NCBI RefSeq assembly: GCF_030450055.1
Contig: NZ_CP118480.1
Span: 124,001-188,000, forward strand
Direction of reading: 5' to 3'
DNA: 64,000 nt
Origin: Gallaecimonas kandeliae
GTDB lineage: Bacteria; Pseudomonadota; Gammaproteobacteria; Enterobacterales; Gallaecimonadaceae
Program-made: the position numbers and the translations under genes
Notes under the pieces: model-generated
Told to the model about the DNA's origin: nothing
The model's input: only the letters and a program-made list of their open reading frames with translations
Database searches by the model: none
Shown: positions 1-8,787 of the stretch, piece after piece
Layout of the letters: the number at the start of each line of letters is the position of its first letter
Numbering within the stretch: position 1 is the stretch's first letter

Positions 1-2793
1 CCGGTCTGCGAGTCGTCGGTATCATTGGTCGCACAGGCACTGAAAGACGCTAAGCGTCGAGCTGTTACCCCAGAAAACCTGATAGAAGATTTCGGTCACC
101 AGTCGCCAGCTGGCAAGGGCATGATGCAGGTGCTGGCTGATGCGCTTATGAGCCAGTTGGCCGAGACAGGCCCGAACAAGATCAAAATGCTATTCGAAGA
201 ATGGCGTCATCTGTACGGCCAAGTGGCCGATCTATCAGCTAATCAGATCAATGACATCTTACGTAGTATTGGCTTTCACCTGACCTGCAAGCAAGCAAGC
301 AACAGTATTATTCCGGCCTTGCTATTTGTCATTCACACCTATGATTCTCTCCTCATCAAGCTGCTCGGTGCCGAAATTGTCTCCATGCTTGGCGACAATA
401 CCGCTTACAAGGGATTTGCCGAGGCTGCATCGGCGCTTGACGATGACGAGCTAATTCAGCGCATGGCCACAGATATCGAACGTGGTGAATTCTTTAGCCG
501 TGCAGGGATTCTGGGATTCGTTGAAGAGGCTATTTTCAGTTGGTATCTCGATGCGGCTGCCTCTCCAGCACATGGGGCCAACATCTGCAGTGGCCTGCGG
601 CAAGTTCTGGTTGGCCTGGCGATGTACCGCACCGACAATCTAACTGTTGCCCGTTCAAGGGACGTTCTCAAGCATTTTTATCAAGGCTTGGTGCCCGATG
701 CACTGCGTAAGAGCCTGGGCGAGTTCTATACCCCTGACTGGTTGGTAGAGGTTACCCTCGACAAAACTGGAGTGGATGACTGGACTGATAAACGTTTTCT
801 CGACCCGACTTGTGGTTCCGGATCGTTCCTGCTGGCAACGATCAAGCGCATTCGTAAACAGGCTGAGGCGGCGGGATGGTCGAAGAAAGCCACGCTAGAA
901 CATATCACCCGCAGCGTGTGGGGTTTCGACCTTAATCCCTTGGCCGTGCAGGCGGCACGGGTCAATCTGCTTATTTCCATTACTGATTTACTATCGGCAT
1001 GCCCTGGTTCTCGTATTGAATTGCCAGTTCTACTGGCTGATGCGGTGTATTCCCCTGCTCGCAATCCAGATAGCGATCAAGACACTGTGGAGTACACAGT
1101 CGGCAGCCAGGTTGCCAACCTGAAAGTAACCTTGCCTGCGGCGCTGGCGATGGATCGCAAGCGCCTCGACGCAGTGTTTTCGACCATGGGTGAACTGGTA
1201 GAAGAGGATACTGACTACCCTGATGTTGAGCGGAGGTTGACGGCTCGTAACCAGCTCAGCCAGGAGGAAGCCGATTCCTGGCGTTTTCCTCTGTCGGAAA
1301 CCTATGGACGAGTGCTTGAACTGCATCGCAAGAATTGGAATGGCATCTGGTTCCGTATCGTGCGCAACTTTTTCTGGTCGGCCACTGCCGGTGAGTTTGA
1401 AGTGGTGATTGGCAACCCTCCGTGGGTTCGTTGGTCAAAGCTACCCGAGCTGTATAGGGAGCGTGTCATGCCAACCTGCCGCGACTATGACATTTTCTCC
1501 AGTACACCACGTCATGGCGGCAACGAGTTGGATATTTCAGCGATGATTTCGTACACGGTATCCGATAAGTGGCTAAAGGAAGAAGGCCGACTAGCCTTCT
1601 TGGTTACACAAACCCTGTTTCAGTCCCCTTCATCGGAAGGCTTTCGGCGCTTCCGCATCAAGGATGGCTATAACCTGATCCCCGAGTCGGTAGACGATCT
1701 CAAGTCGCTGAAACCCTTTCCGGATGCAGCCAACAAGACAGCCATTTTCGTTGCCAGCAAAAGCCGTTCTCGTGTGCCGAACTTTCCTCTGCCTTACTAT
1801 GTGTGGAATGCCGCACCGGGAGCCAAGAAAGTCATTTCGGCATCACTGGACAAGGTCGCCGCGTTGTCTGGAGTGGTCATTGACCGGCAGGAAGCAACGC
1901 CCGTTGGTGGTGAAGGCTCACCTTGGGCGGTTCTACCGATTGGGGAGTTTGCCTCAATGGCCTCCCTGACTGGACAAAGCGAGTGGGCAAAAGGGCGCAA
2001 AGGCATTACTGTTGACTTGAACGGAATCTATTTCGTGTCCATCCCCCGCGTCAGCGAAGACGGCAACTTGGTGCAGGTTGAAACCCGTCCGGAGGCAGGT
2101 AAGACCAACATTGGGCCAAAGCAGCGCTATTGGATTGAGCCGGGCATGCTATTCCCGTTGTTAAAAGGAGCCAGTGACTTCTCGGCTTGCTACGTCAGCC
2201 CGAAAGACGAGTTGTATGCTTTAGTGCCTAACCGTGGCATTACTAAGGAAGAGTATGGTGGTGCTGAAGCACTGATCGATGCCAATATGCCACTGTTGGG
2301 CCGCTATTTCGCTTCATTCCGTTCGTTGCTAGTTAGTCGTTCAACCTATCGTGGGCGAATGCCTAACGCGCCTTACTACGCTGTCTACAACGTTGGAGAT
2401 TATACCTTCGCGCCATGGAAGGTGATCTGGGCGGAGCAGAAGGATTTTTGCGCCGCAGTGGTGTCAACCGCCTCAGTTCCGGGTGCTGGCGAGCGGGTTG
2501 TCGTACCCGACCATAAGTTGTTTTTTGTGGATTTTGATGCGCCAGAACCAGCGTACTTCCTGTGTGGTATGCTGAATACCGTGAAAGTGCGCCAGTTTAT
2601 CGAAAGCCATGTCATCAAGACCCAAATAGGTAACGTGTTCAAGCATCTGAGCGTGCCGCAATTCGACGCTACGAATCAAGGACATCAAGAGTTGTCCATG
2701 CTGGTTGAGCAGGCGCATGCAGAACCCAACCAGGGAAAGCGACAGGTGCTGCTGACGAAAATCAGTGACCTCGGTTGTAGCCTGCTTTCATAA
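1..2793 (+). CDS. Large N6-adenine DNA methyltransferase, 5' end outside window
   Basis: The frame is open from base 1, so the gene starts upstream of the window; a TTG at 25 is merely the first possible start inside it. It encodes an adenine-specific DNA methyltransferase that would transfer a methyl group from S-adenosylmethionine to N6 of adenine. Visible motifs are GEFYTPDWLVE ahead of the SAM site, motif I DPTCGSGSFL near residue 260 of the visible part, and catalytic motif IV NPPW near 464. More than 300 residues follow, as is usual for target recognition in large PglX/DrmMI/type IIG-like enzymes; no nuclease motif was seen. The gene lies left of the left att repeat, so it is not part of the island to its right. 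It may belong to a second defence island or to a class 1 DISARM locus (drmMI-like). The family call is firm; the system assignment is inference. Confidence 0.85.
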   Translation, partial: PVCESSVSLVAQALKDAKRRAVTPENLIEDFGHQSPAGKGMMQVLADALMSQLAETGPNKIKMLFEEWRHLYGQVADLSANQINDILRSIGFHLTCKQASNSIIPALLFVIHTYDSLLIKLLGAEIVSMLGDNTAYKGFAEAASALDDDELIQRMATDIERGEFFSRAGILGFVEEAIFSWYLDAAASPAHGANICSGLRQVLVGLAMYRTDNLTVARSRDVLKHFYQGLVPDALRKSLGEFYTPDWLVEVTLDKTGVDDWTDKRFLDPTCGSGSFLLATIKRIRKQAEAAGWSKKATLEHITRSVWGFDLNPLAVQAARVNLLISITDLLSACPGSRIELPVLLADAVYSPARNPDSDQDTVEYTVGSQVANLKVTLPAALAMDRKRLDAVFSTMGELVEEDTDYPDVERRLTARNQLSQEEADSWRFPLSETYGRVLELHRKNWNGIWFRIVRNFFWSATAGEFEVVIGNPPWVRWSKLPELYRERVMPTCRDYDIFSSTPRHGGNELDISAMISYTVSDKWLKEEGRLAFLVTQTLFQSPSSEGFRRFRIKDGYNLIPESVDDLKSLKPFPDAANKTAIFVASKSRSRVPNFPLPYYVWNAAPGAKKVISASLDKVAALSGVVIDRQEATPVGGEGSPWAVLPIGEFASMASLTGQSEWAKGRKGITVDLNGIYFVSIPRVSEDGNLVQVETRPEAGKTNIGPKQRYWIEPGMLFPLLKGASDFSACYVSPKDELYALVPNRGITKEEYGGAEALIDANMPLLGRYFASFRSLLVSRSTYRGRMPNAPYYAVYNVGDYTFAPWKVIWAEQKDFCAAVVSTASVPGAGERVVVPDHKLFFVDFDAPEPAYFLCGMLNTVKVRQFIESHVIKTQIGNVFKHLSVPQFDATNQGHQELSMLVEQAHAEPNQGKRQVLLTKISDLGCSLLS

Positions 2794-3042
2794 GACATCA
2801 TTGCTTATTTAAGTATGACGATTGATTTTTAAATTTTATGGTGAAGTATGAGTTCTTGTGGACATGTCCTCTAGTCTGATTATGGAGGTTTCTGGTCTCT
2901 TTCAGTGAAGTTCGGAGCCTGCAAGGATGGCCCGTCAGGAAGAAGGCCTGGGAAGGCCTGGGAAGGCCGGAGTAAGACCGGCGAATATGAGGTGGTTATC
3001 TGCTACACATGCCACGCAGTGGACAAGCTGAGTCATCTATAC

Positions 3043-3067
3043 AAAACCCCGCCTGAGCGGGGTTTTT
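3043..3067. terminator. Bidirectional Rho-independent terminator
   Basis: A perfect 10-bp stem (AAAACCCCGC / GCGGGGTTTT) with a CTGA loop carries a T run on the plus side and an A run on the minus side, so it can end transcription both ways. It follows the methyltransferase gene at some distance. On the minus strand it lies just beyond the old yicC 3'-end copy at 3096-3112, so it may be the original yicC terminator. Confidence 0.8.
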
Positions 3068-3095
3068 GTTATCAGGCAGAAGGCCTCGGCATCAC

Positions 3096-3112
3096 TCGAT
3101 ATTCTGGATCTG
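3096..3112. repeat. Left attachment-site core (attL)
   Basis: This copy is identical to 22600-22616. Read on the minus strand it is CAGATCCAGAATATCGA followed by G and TGA, encoding QIQNIE and a stop. It is therefore the displaced original 3' end of yicC, with GAG TGA in place of the GAA TAA now used at the intact gene. Confidence 0.85.
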
Positions 3113-3185
3113 TTTGTCGACTATGCTGGCTACTTCTCTTTAAAACAATAGGTTAGCCGTGGGTCTTACCTGCTCTTGAAGATCA

Positions 3186-3206
3186 TACTACCCGACGTAC
3201 TACCCA
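3186..3206 (+). repeat. Candidate integrase arm sites, left end
   Basis: TACTACCC at 3186-3193 is followed by GTACTACCCA at 3197-3206. The same 10-mer recurs at the right end of the island. Paired arm sites close to both core sites are typical of tyrosine integrases; the role is inferred from position and repetition. Confidence 0.55.
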
Positions 3207-3314
3207 CTTGAGATTGGCTTGGTTGAAGGCTCTGTCCAGCTACCAACCGGGTTCTTGGCCAGTAGTTTTTGGGGCAGGCAAACGGTCACTTCCACTTCAC
3301 TGGCAGCCTGAGGG

Positions 3315-4363
3315 GGCGTTGTTTCCTAAATGCACTGAACCATTCTGCTTAGCTGTGATCCGATCCCCGACGTATCGATGGGGAAAAGCCAAATTGGCTA
3401 GGCCAAGCACAACGCCAGCAACTGGGCAGACTACAACCGCGCCTTGGTCAACCGAGGCTCGTTGACCTTCTGGATGGATGAGGCGGCCATCCGCCATTGG
3501 CATTGTCAGCACCACCACGGCAGCCGAGGGCGAGGCTTCGAATACAGCGACACCGCCATCGAGACAGCGCTGATGCTCAAGGGCTTGTTCGGCCTGCCGT
3601 TGCGCGCCCAGGAAGGCTTTATCAACTCGCTGTTTCAGTTGATGACCCTACCACTGGCCTAGCCCAGTTATAGCTGCATCTGCAAGCGGGTCAAGACGGT
3701 CAACATCAGTTATCGCCTACCCAGTAAAAGCCCTGTTACCCATCTCGTCGTCGACGTCTCCGGCCTCAAGCCCTATGGCGAAGGCGAATGGAAGCAACAC
3801 AAGCACGGTAAGGAGAAGCGTTGGATCTGGTGCAAGCTGCATCTGGCCGTAGATACCCACACCCATGAGGCCATCGCTGCCGAAGTGAGCCTGGAAAACG
3901 TCAGTGACAGTGAAGTATTCCCCAACTTGCTGAATCCACTGCGCCGCCGAATCGGGCAGGTCAGCGCCGACGGTGTTTATGACAGCAAAGTCTGTCATCG
4001 GCTACCGAAAAGGAGAGGCGTCAAGGCGACTATCCCACCTCGCAAAACAGCTGAGCACTGGGAGGAAGGACACCCTCGGAATAAGGCCGTCGCTGCGCTG
4101 AAAGCCGGGCAACTGGCCGAGTGGACAAGAGAAAGCCGCTATCACCAACGCTCAAAAGCTGAAACGGCGATGTCCCGCCACAAGCAGCTCATCAGCCCGA
4201 AGCTGAGTTTGCGCGACTACAATGGGTAAGTAGCAGAGGCTTTGGCTGGAGTGAAGGTGATGAACAAGATGTTGGGCCTCGGCATGCCTATTCGCCAGGC
4301 CAGCTAAGGGCAGCAAGCCCTTTAGGAGCAGGCTTTCCAGGGGCTGATTTAATCAACAACGCC
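3315..4363 (+). mobile_element. Degraded IS5-family (IS903-type) insertion sequence
   Basis: The element spans about 1,049 bp, close to the usual 1.05 kb of IS903-group elements. The right terminal repeat at 4344-4363 reads GGCGTTGTTGATTAAATCAG on the minus strand, close to the IS903 end. The left end at 3315-3334 matches it at 14 of 20 positions. No 9-bp target duplication is recognisable, so the insertion is old. It sits between attL and the DISARM-like operon. Confidence 0.75.
3378..4307 (+). pseudogene. IS5/IS903-type transposase, three in-frame stops
   Basis: One frame reads through from ATG 3378 to TAA 4305-4307 with IS903-type transposase sequence: NWADYNRALVNRGSLTFW, then ALMLKGLFGLPLRAQEG, a DDE-type segment around HLVVDVSGLKPYGEGEWK, and the C-terminal RSKAETAMSRHKQL block. 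It is interrupted by TAG at 3399, TAG at 3660 and TAA at 4227, of which the first and third probably arose from glutamine codons. There is no frameshift, so decay is by point mutation only. The full-length product would have been about 309 aa, the normal size. It cannot make an active transposase. Confidence 0.85.
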
Positions 4364-4579
4364 GATGGGCACTGCACTGGATGTAGAAAAAGGTTACCAG
4401 ATGCATGGGTTTCGTTATACGTTAAGACTTGATACTCAAGGAAATGAGAATTGGTCGCCTACCACTTAAAGTACTCCCACGACCGGGGTGGATGTCGTGA
4501 CCCATCCAAATCAATCTGGGTGTGACTAAGTTAACTCGGTGAATGGCGGCCCAGTATTAACTCAAGGGATAGAAAAACA
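4364..4579 (+). promoter_or_regulatory. Leader region of the DISARM-like operon
   Basis: These 216 bases separate the IS end from the first operon gene and must carry its promoter unless transcription enters from further left. I could not pick out a convincing sigma-70 pair. An imperfect hairpin (GGATG...CATCC) is visible around 4489-4508. A 22-codon open frame at 4401-4469 has a weak ribosome site and no recognisable product. Confidence 0.35.
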
Positions 4580-6241
4580 TTGAGCTCTCACCAGGATTAT
4601 CTCAGAGCGTTCTCCTCTCATGCTCAAACCCTGTCGCGCTTAAATGGGAAGCAGCGTGACCCGTCAAGTCTAATCCAGGAAATTCTGGAATGTTGGAGCT
4701 GTAGTGAAGAACCTTTAGAGCGTGGAATCTGCGAATCCGAAGTCTCTTGGGAAAGAGCTGTGACGGACTTTCTGACCTGGCTTCAAACTTTAGACCACGA
4801 GAATGCGGCCTATTGGCTTGGATGCCTTTACGCCCACCTCCTGCCCGCAGAGCAACGCAAGCACCAAGCAGTCTATTTTACCCCTCCATTGCTGACCGAA
4901 CCCGTGCTTTGGCGCATCCGTAATATGGCGCCCAAAGTTTTGTTAGGCCACATTGTAGATCCAGCTTGTGGCGGAGCTGCGTTCCTCGTGCCGGTTTTGG
5001 AGGTCGTACTTAGGCTTCCAGCTTTGAAGGCCATGAGCCCTGAAGCACGCATGAGCCATGTCGAGAAGCACATACATGGCGCAGATATTGACCCACACTT
5101 AATCGAGATAACTCGTCGGCTGCTCGATCGAAGCATGGCCAAGGACATCCGGGTGACAGGTCAATTTCCTCAGTGGGATCTTCGCGTGGAAGATGGCCTA
5201 AATGCATTTGACGATCTGAATGGCAAAGTGGACTTGGTTGTCAGCAACCCTCCCTATCGCAAACTCATCCGCACGGAAATCGAAACTTTAGCTGACCAGA
5301 GGCTTCGGTCATTGTGTGCCGGACAGTTCAATTTGTATGGTCTGTTCATGGGCCGAGCACTTGACTTGCTTCGACCAGGCGGACACGCCGGACTAGTAAC
5401 TCCTATGAGCTATTTGTCTGGGAAAACTTTCTCGCATCTAAGGTCAAGGTTGATTGCAGAGGCTGCGGTGACAGACTTGGCCTTGGTTCACCAGAAAGGC
5501 GGGGTTTTCTATGGTGCCGAACAGGATGCGGTACTAACCATATTGCACAAGGGCGCCAAACAGGGCCAAGCACGCATCAGTGCTATCTCCAAAGATGGCA
5601 AATCTTTGAGTCTAGGTGCTGTAAAAATTGAAGACCAGGATATGCCTTGGGTCCTACCACGTCGCTCGGAGGATCTTGCTGTACTACAAGAATCGTCCAG
5701 ATGGCATTTATCTCTCAAGGATTATGGTTACAGCATTCGGGTTGGCAATCTTGTCAACTATCGCGACCCTCGACCGAGACATGTTGAGCGTCCTCCAGAC
5801 AAGGCCGACATCGTCCCTTTGCTCTGGGACAGTCACGTGCGAGCCGGGGCCCTTCGATGGACACCCATAGGTACAAAGGAGCGCCCCTCTTGGGTTGAGG
5901 TTGCGAACGGTGCGCAGGGTGTAATTTGCCGGCCAGCAGTACTAATCCAACGAGTATCCTCCCCCGAGCAATCAAAGCGTTTGGTCTGCGCCGCGCTGAG
6001 CGGGGCCTTTATAAAGGAACATCGGGGTTTCATTGCGGAGAATCACGTAATTGTATTGGAGGCTATCGATCCCAAGATTACCCCCGAGCGGCTGGCTCAA
6101 TTGCTAAACCACCCCACAGTTGATCGCTTGTTCTCTATGCGTGCTTCATCCACTAACGTTTCGATATACGAGCTCCAGTATCTTCGCCTTCCAGATGTCT
6201 CCGCGCTGACCGGGTTTATCGGCGCTGCGGAGGTTCTATGA
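4580..6241 (+). CDS. Eco57I-like N6-adenine DNA methyltransferase of the DISARM-like operon
   Basis: This 553-aa SAM-dependent methyltransferase presumably marks host DNA for the operon. Motifs in order are HQAVYFTPPLLTEPV (residues ~95-110), motif I DPACGGAAFLVP (~127), the acidic HIHGADIDPHLIE, and catalytic NPPY (~224), followed by a C-terminal half that would hold target recognition. It is much shorter than the 1,000-aa-class DrmMI/PglX enzymes and shows no nuclease domain, so it resembles the methylase part of Eco57I-type enzymes. A TTG start at 4580 is used, with AAGGGA about 12 bases upstream; no ATG lies nearby. Its stop overlaps the next start as ATGA, so the two are translationally coupled. 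The enzyme class is firm; the link to defence is inferred from the neighbours. Confidence 0.85.
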   Translation: MSSHQDYLRAFSSHAQTLSRLNGKQRDPSSLIQEILECWSCSEEPLERGICESEVSWERAVTDFLTWLQTLDHENAAYWLGCLYAHLLPAEQRKHQAVYFTPPLLTEPVLWRIRNMAPKVLLGHIVDPACGGAAFLVPVLEVVLRLPALKAMSPEARMSHVEKHIHGADIDPHLIEITRRLLDRSMAKDIRVTGQFPQWDLRVEDGLNAFDDLNGKVDLVVSNPPYRKLIRTEIETLADQRLRSLCAGQFNLYGLFMGRALDLLRPGGHAGLVTPMSYLSGKTFSHLRSRLIAEAAVTDLALVHQKGGVFYGAEQDAVLTILHKGAKQGQARISAISKDGKSLSLGAVKIEDQDMPWVLPRRSEDLAVLQESSRWHLSLKDYGYSIRVGNLVNYRDPRPRHVERPPDKADIVPLLWDSHVRAGALRWTPIGTKERPSWVEVANGAQGVICRPAVLIQRVSSPEQSKRLVCAALSGAFIKEHRGFIAENHVIVLEAIDPKITPERLAQLLNHPTVDRLFSMRASSTNVSIYELQYLRLPDVSALTGFIGAAEVL

Positions 6242-8787
6242 CTGACACTTCAAAACAAAACAACATACAGCAGCTAGATTTACAGTTTTGCACGGCGGTG
6301 GAGCATCACTGGCTAGTCCCTGCTCAGGCGACTGAAGTGTTATGTTTGGCGATAGACTCTCTTGCTGGATCCAGTCAGGCAAAAAGTGACCTTGTGTGGC
6401 CCGGCCTGACCGAACACCCCGCGCTCCTGCATGCTATGGCTAATCTTCGCCGTCGAGGTCATGGTGACTTTCAAGGTTTTCGAACCTTGATCTACCCAGT
6501 AATGGATCGCGGCTTGTCAGATCTGCACCGATATTGCGTAGATAGAGACAGGCTAAAGAACCAGGGTCAATACTTGTGTTCACAAGGCATGTTTACATCA
6601 GCAGTGACTCAGTTCCTCTTCGACCCGGCTTCGGTTGAGGACCGCCCTGATGTTCCGCGCTTTCATCCGCCGATGCGCGATTTGATCCCTGTTTTTCAAA
6701 TTCTAGACAATGAAATGGAGTGGCCTGGAACTGACCCTAGAGTCATGAGAGATACGATCCGTTCCGTGGCCCGTTCCCGCCGGAAAGCAATTCGCCAGAA
6801 TATCCAGGCCTACAATGCGTGGGCCAAAGCACCTTCCGCAGTAATAGGTTTGGGCGGCCGATTGGATCGAAAGCACCGAATTAGACGGTTAATTGAAGCG
6901 TTCGGTGCCAAAGTAATGTCACCAGACCTTGTTATTTTAGATGGGCGACGGAAGGTCCTGAATGGGCTAAATATCTGTCCCGAACAGCTGATTCACTTTG
7001 TGCAATCTCTGGCGGAATCCTTCCCTAAACACGCCAAACCTCCTGGTTTATGGGTTTTCTTTGATCAGCCGGATGATTGGCTAGATTTCAGGATCCGCGT
7101 TCGTCAACGATTGGCCTTACTCGACGACTTAAGTGATCTTGAAGTCCGCTGGCTTCGAGAACTTCTTTCAGACGCAGCCATGCATATCCATACAGGTAAT
7201 TGGCTCAATACCACGATAAGTGAAACGCCACCATCGACTCCAATCGGCTGGCCACAACCCTATGCAGTGGATAATGAAACTACGCGGCTTGCATCCAAGA
7301 TAATAGGATTGATTCAGCATCCAGATTGTGGGGGGAGCTTGGAACCCAGTCTTTGGCGCGCCTACCTTTGGATAACAGGGGTGTCAAATCTCACAATTCC
7401 TTTGCGTTCAGTTGAAAACTGGCTGGTTGAACATCCTGATCAGCGTCGTATCCACCGCCAATGGGATGCCCTGGAGGCGAAGAAAGGACTAATTGAAGTT
7501 CTGCAAAAGGGGCAAGCCGGTCCACTACACGATGAACTCCATTACCTAGTGACGTCGATGGATACGCTCCATAAGCATTGGATCGCCCATGGGCAGCCTA
7601 TGGTTTACGCCTTCAAGAGTTCTCTTGACCGAATTACATTGCAGCAGGATAGAAATGTACATGTCGTTGTGAAGACCTTTCTAGAAAAAGAATTGCTCGC
7701 ACACGATTACGCGAATTGCGGCGTCCATTTTCATCGTTCCTCAGAATTAAAGATCTTGGGGAGCGAAATTTTTCATGAGCCCGTTTTATTCACAGACATG
7801 AACAAGCCATGGCTCGATCATCTCCTTTTTAAGACGGATTCTACTCCGTTCGAATGGTTATTAACGCCACGAACTCTACGCTGGATGAAACGTTACCTAG
7901 ATGGTCTGCTAGAGGCCCCAGGTTTGGGGCCTCTAGAAGTGCGGGTAACGGGACTGCGCGATGTTGTCAAAGCTGTGTTGGAACAACCTGGCATGGATCT
8001 GTTTATGCATCGTCCATCCCCAGAGATCTTCGACCTACTTGAAGACACCTTGCCAGCATATTCCAGCCCCGGTTCTTTTTCCGACGGAACTATTCGGGTG
8101 ACCTTGGATGATGGATCTACGCGAAGCTTGTGGGGAAATCAGACGGTCTATCGTTCTAAAGGTCTAGTCTCTAGCTTGAATCTTGAACCGGTCGTAGCTC
8201 GCCGATTAGAGGTTGGGGATGTCATCTTGTGGCCCGACGAGGTCCTCGAGATGGCCATGAATCAGGTACTGTCCGAAGATGCATTGGCTCGAATGATGGT
8301 GGCCAAAACATTCGTCGACTGTCTAAAAGCGTACCACGACAATTTGAGAACTGCTTACGCCAGACACCCTGCCAAACCAGAACTTCGGCCAGAAATCATA
8401 CGTCAGGCTATGTCGGAAGCACTCCGGACGGACATCGAGCTGAGCAATATCAAAGACTGGCTCTCGCCCATACTGCAGCCAGACAATCTCCATGGCCGAT
8501 CCCATGCTCCTCAAAGGTACGACATATTTCAAGAGTTTGCGCGTGCAGTAGGACTCCCGGAGCTGTTTGTGCCGACGTATTGGAAGGGCATTGTCCGCTA
8601 TCGTGGGGCAAGGCGTGTTAAAGGCCGCGAACGTCATGCCGTGTTACTGCAGTGTCTTCTTCATCCAGAGAGTGCGGCAGCCTATTGTGGCAGTGAAGCC
8701 CAGGCTTTGTCTGACTTGCATCATGTTGCTCTTAGTCAACTTTTCACTCTGAATGCTATCCACACTAAGGAGGCTACCCGTGCCTGA
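6238..8787 (+). CDS. Uncharacterised 849-aa protein of the DISARM-like operon
   Basis: I do not recognise this family. The product is soluble-looking, with no signal peptide, no membrane segment and no Walker A or helicase motifs, so it is not a DrmD-type SNF2 helicase. The N-terminal ~330 residues include an FQGFRTLIYPVMDRGL stretch and a basic segment near 180 (RSVARSRRKAIRQN). A segment at about 620-670 (DGTIRVTLDDGSTRSLWGN, then RRLEVGDVILWP) looks like a small beta-rich domain. The start ATG overlaps the methyltransferase stop (ATGA), with GGAGG upstream. The stop overlaps the GTG of drmA by 8 bases. Its place directly before drmABC makes an accessory or sensor role in the system likely; equivalence to DrmE is possible but unproven. 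Confidence 0.8.
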   Translation: MTDTSKQNNIQQLDLQFCTAVEHHWLVPAQATEVLCLAIDSLAGSSQAKSDLVWPGLTEHPALLHAMANLRRRGHGDFQGFRTLIYPVMDRGLSDLHRYCVDRDRLKNQGQYLCSQGMFTSAVTQFLFDPASVEDRPDVPRFHPPMRDLIPVFQILDNEMEWPGTDPRVMRDTIRSVARSRRKAIRQNIQAYNAWAKAPSAVIGLGGRLDRKHRIRRLIEAFGAKVMSPDLVILDGRRKVLNGLNICPEQLIHFVQSLAESFPKHAKPPGLWVFFDQPDDWLDFRIRVRQRLALLDDLSDLEVRWLRELLSDAAMHIHTGNWLNTTISETPPSTPIGWPQPYAVDNETTRLASKIIGLIQHPDCGGSLEPSLWRAYLWITGVSNLTIPLRSVENWLVEHPDQRRIHRQWDALEAKKGLIEVLQKGQAGPLHDELHYLVTSMDTLHKHWIAHGQPMVYAFKSSLDRITLQQDRNVHVVVKTFLEKELLAHDYANCGVHFHRSSELKILGSEIFHEPVLFTDMNKPWLDHLLFKTDSTPFEWLLTPRTLRWMKRYLDGLLEAPGLGPLEVRVTGLRDVVKAVLEQPGMDLFMHRPSPEIFDLLEDTLPAYSSPGSFSDGTIRVTLDDGSTRSLWGNQTVYRSKGLVSSLNLEPVVARRLEVGDVILWPDEVLEMAMNQVLSEDALARMMVAKTFVDCLKAYHDNLRTAYARHPAKPELRPEIIRQAMSEALRTDIELSNIKDWLSPILQPDNLHGRSHAPQRYDIFQEFARAVGLPELFVPTYWKGIVRYRGARRVKGRERHAVLLQCLLHPESAAAYCGSEAQALSDLHHVALSQLFTLNAIHTKEATRA

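Noticed and set aside
3306-4372. 9-bp target duplication around the IS903-type element
   Set aside because: GCCTGAGGG on the left and GATGGGCAC on the right do not match; any duplication has decayed or been lost.
4401-4469. 22-codon open frame before the methyltransferase gene
   Set aside because: The ribosome site is weak and the product has no recognisable pattern; possible leader peptide, but not supportable.
6238-8787. The 849-aa protein as DrmD
   Set aside because: DrmD is an SNF2-type helicase; no Walker A, DEAH or other helicase motif is present here.
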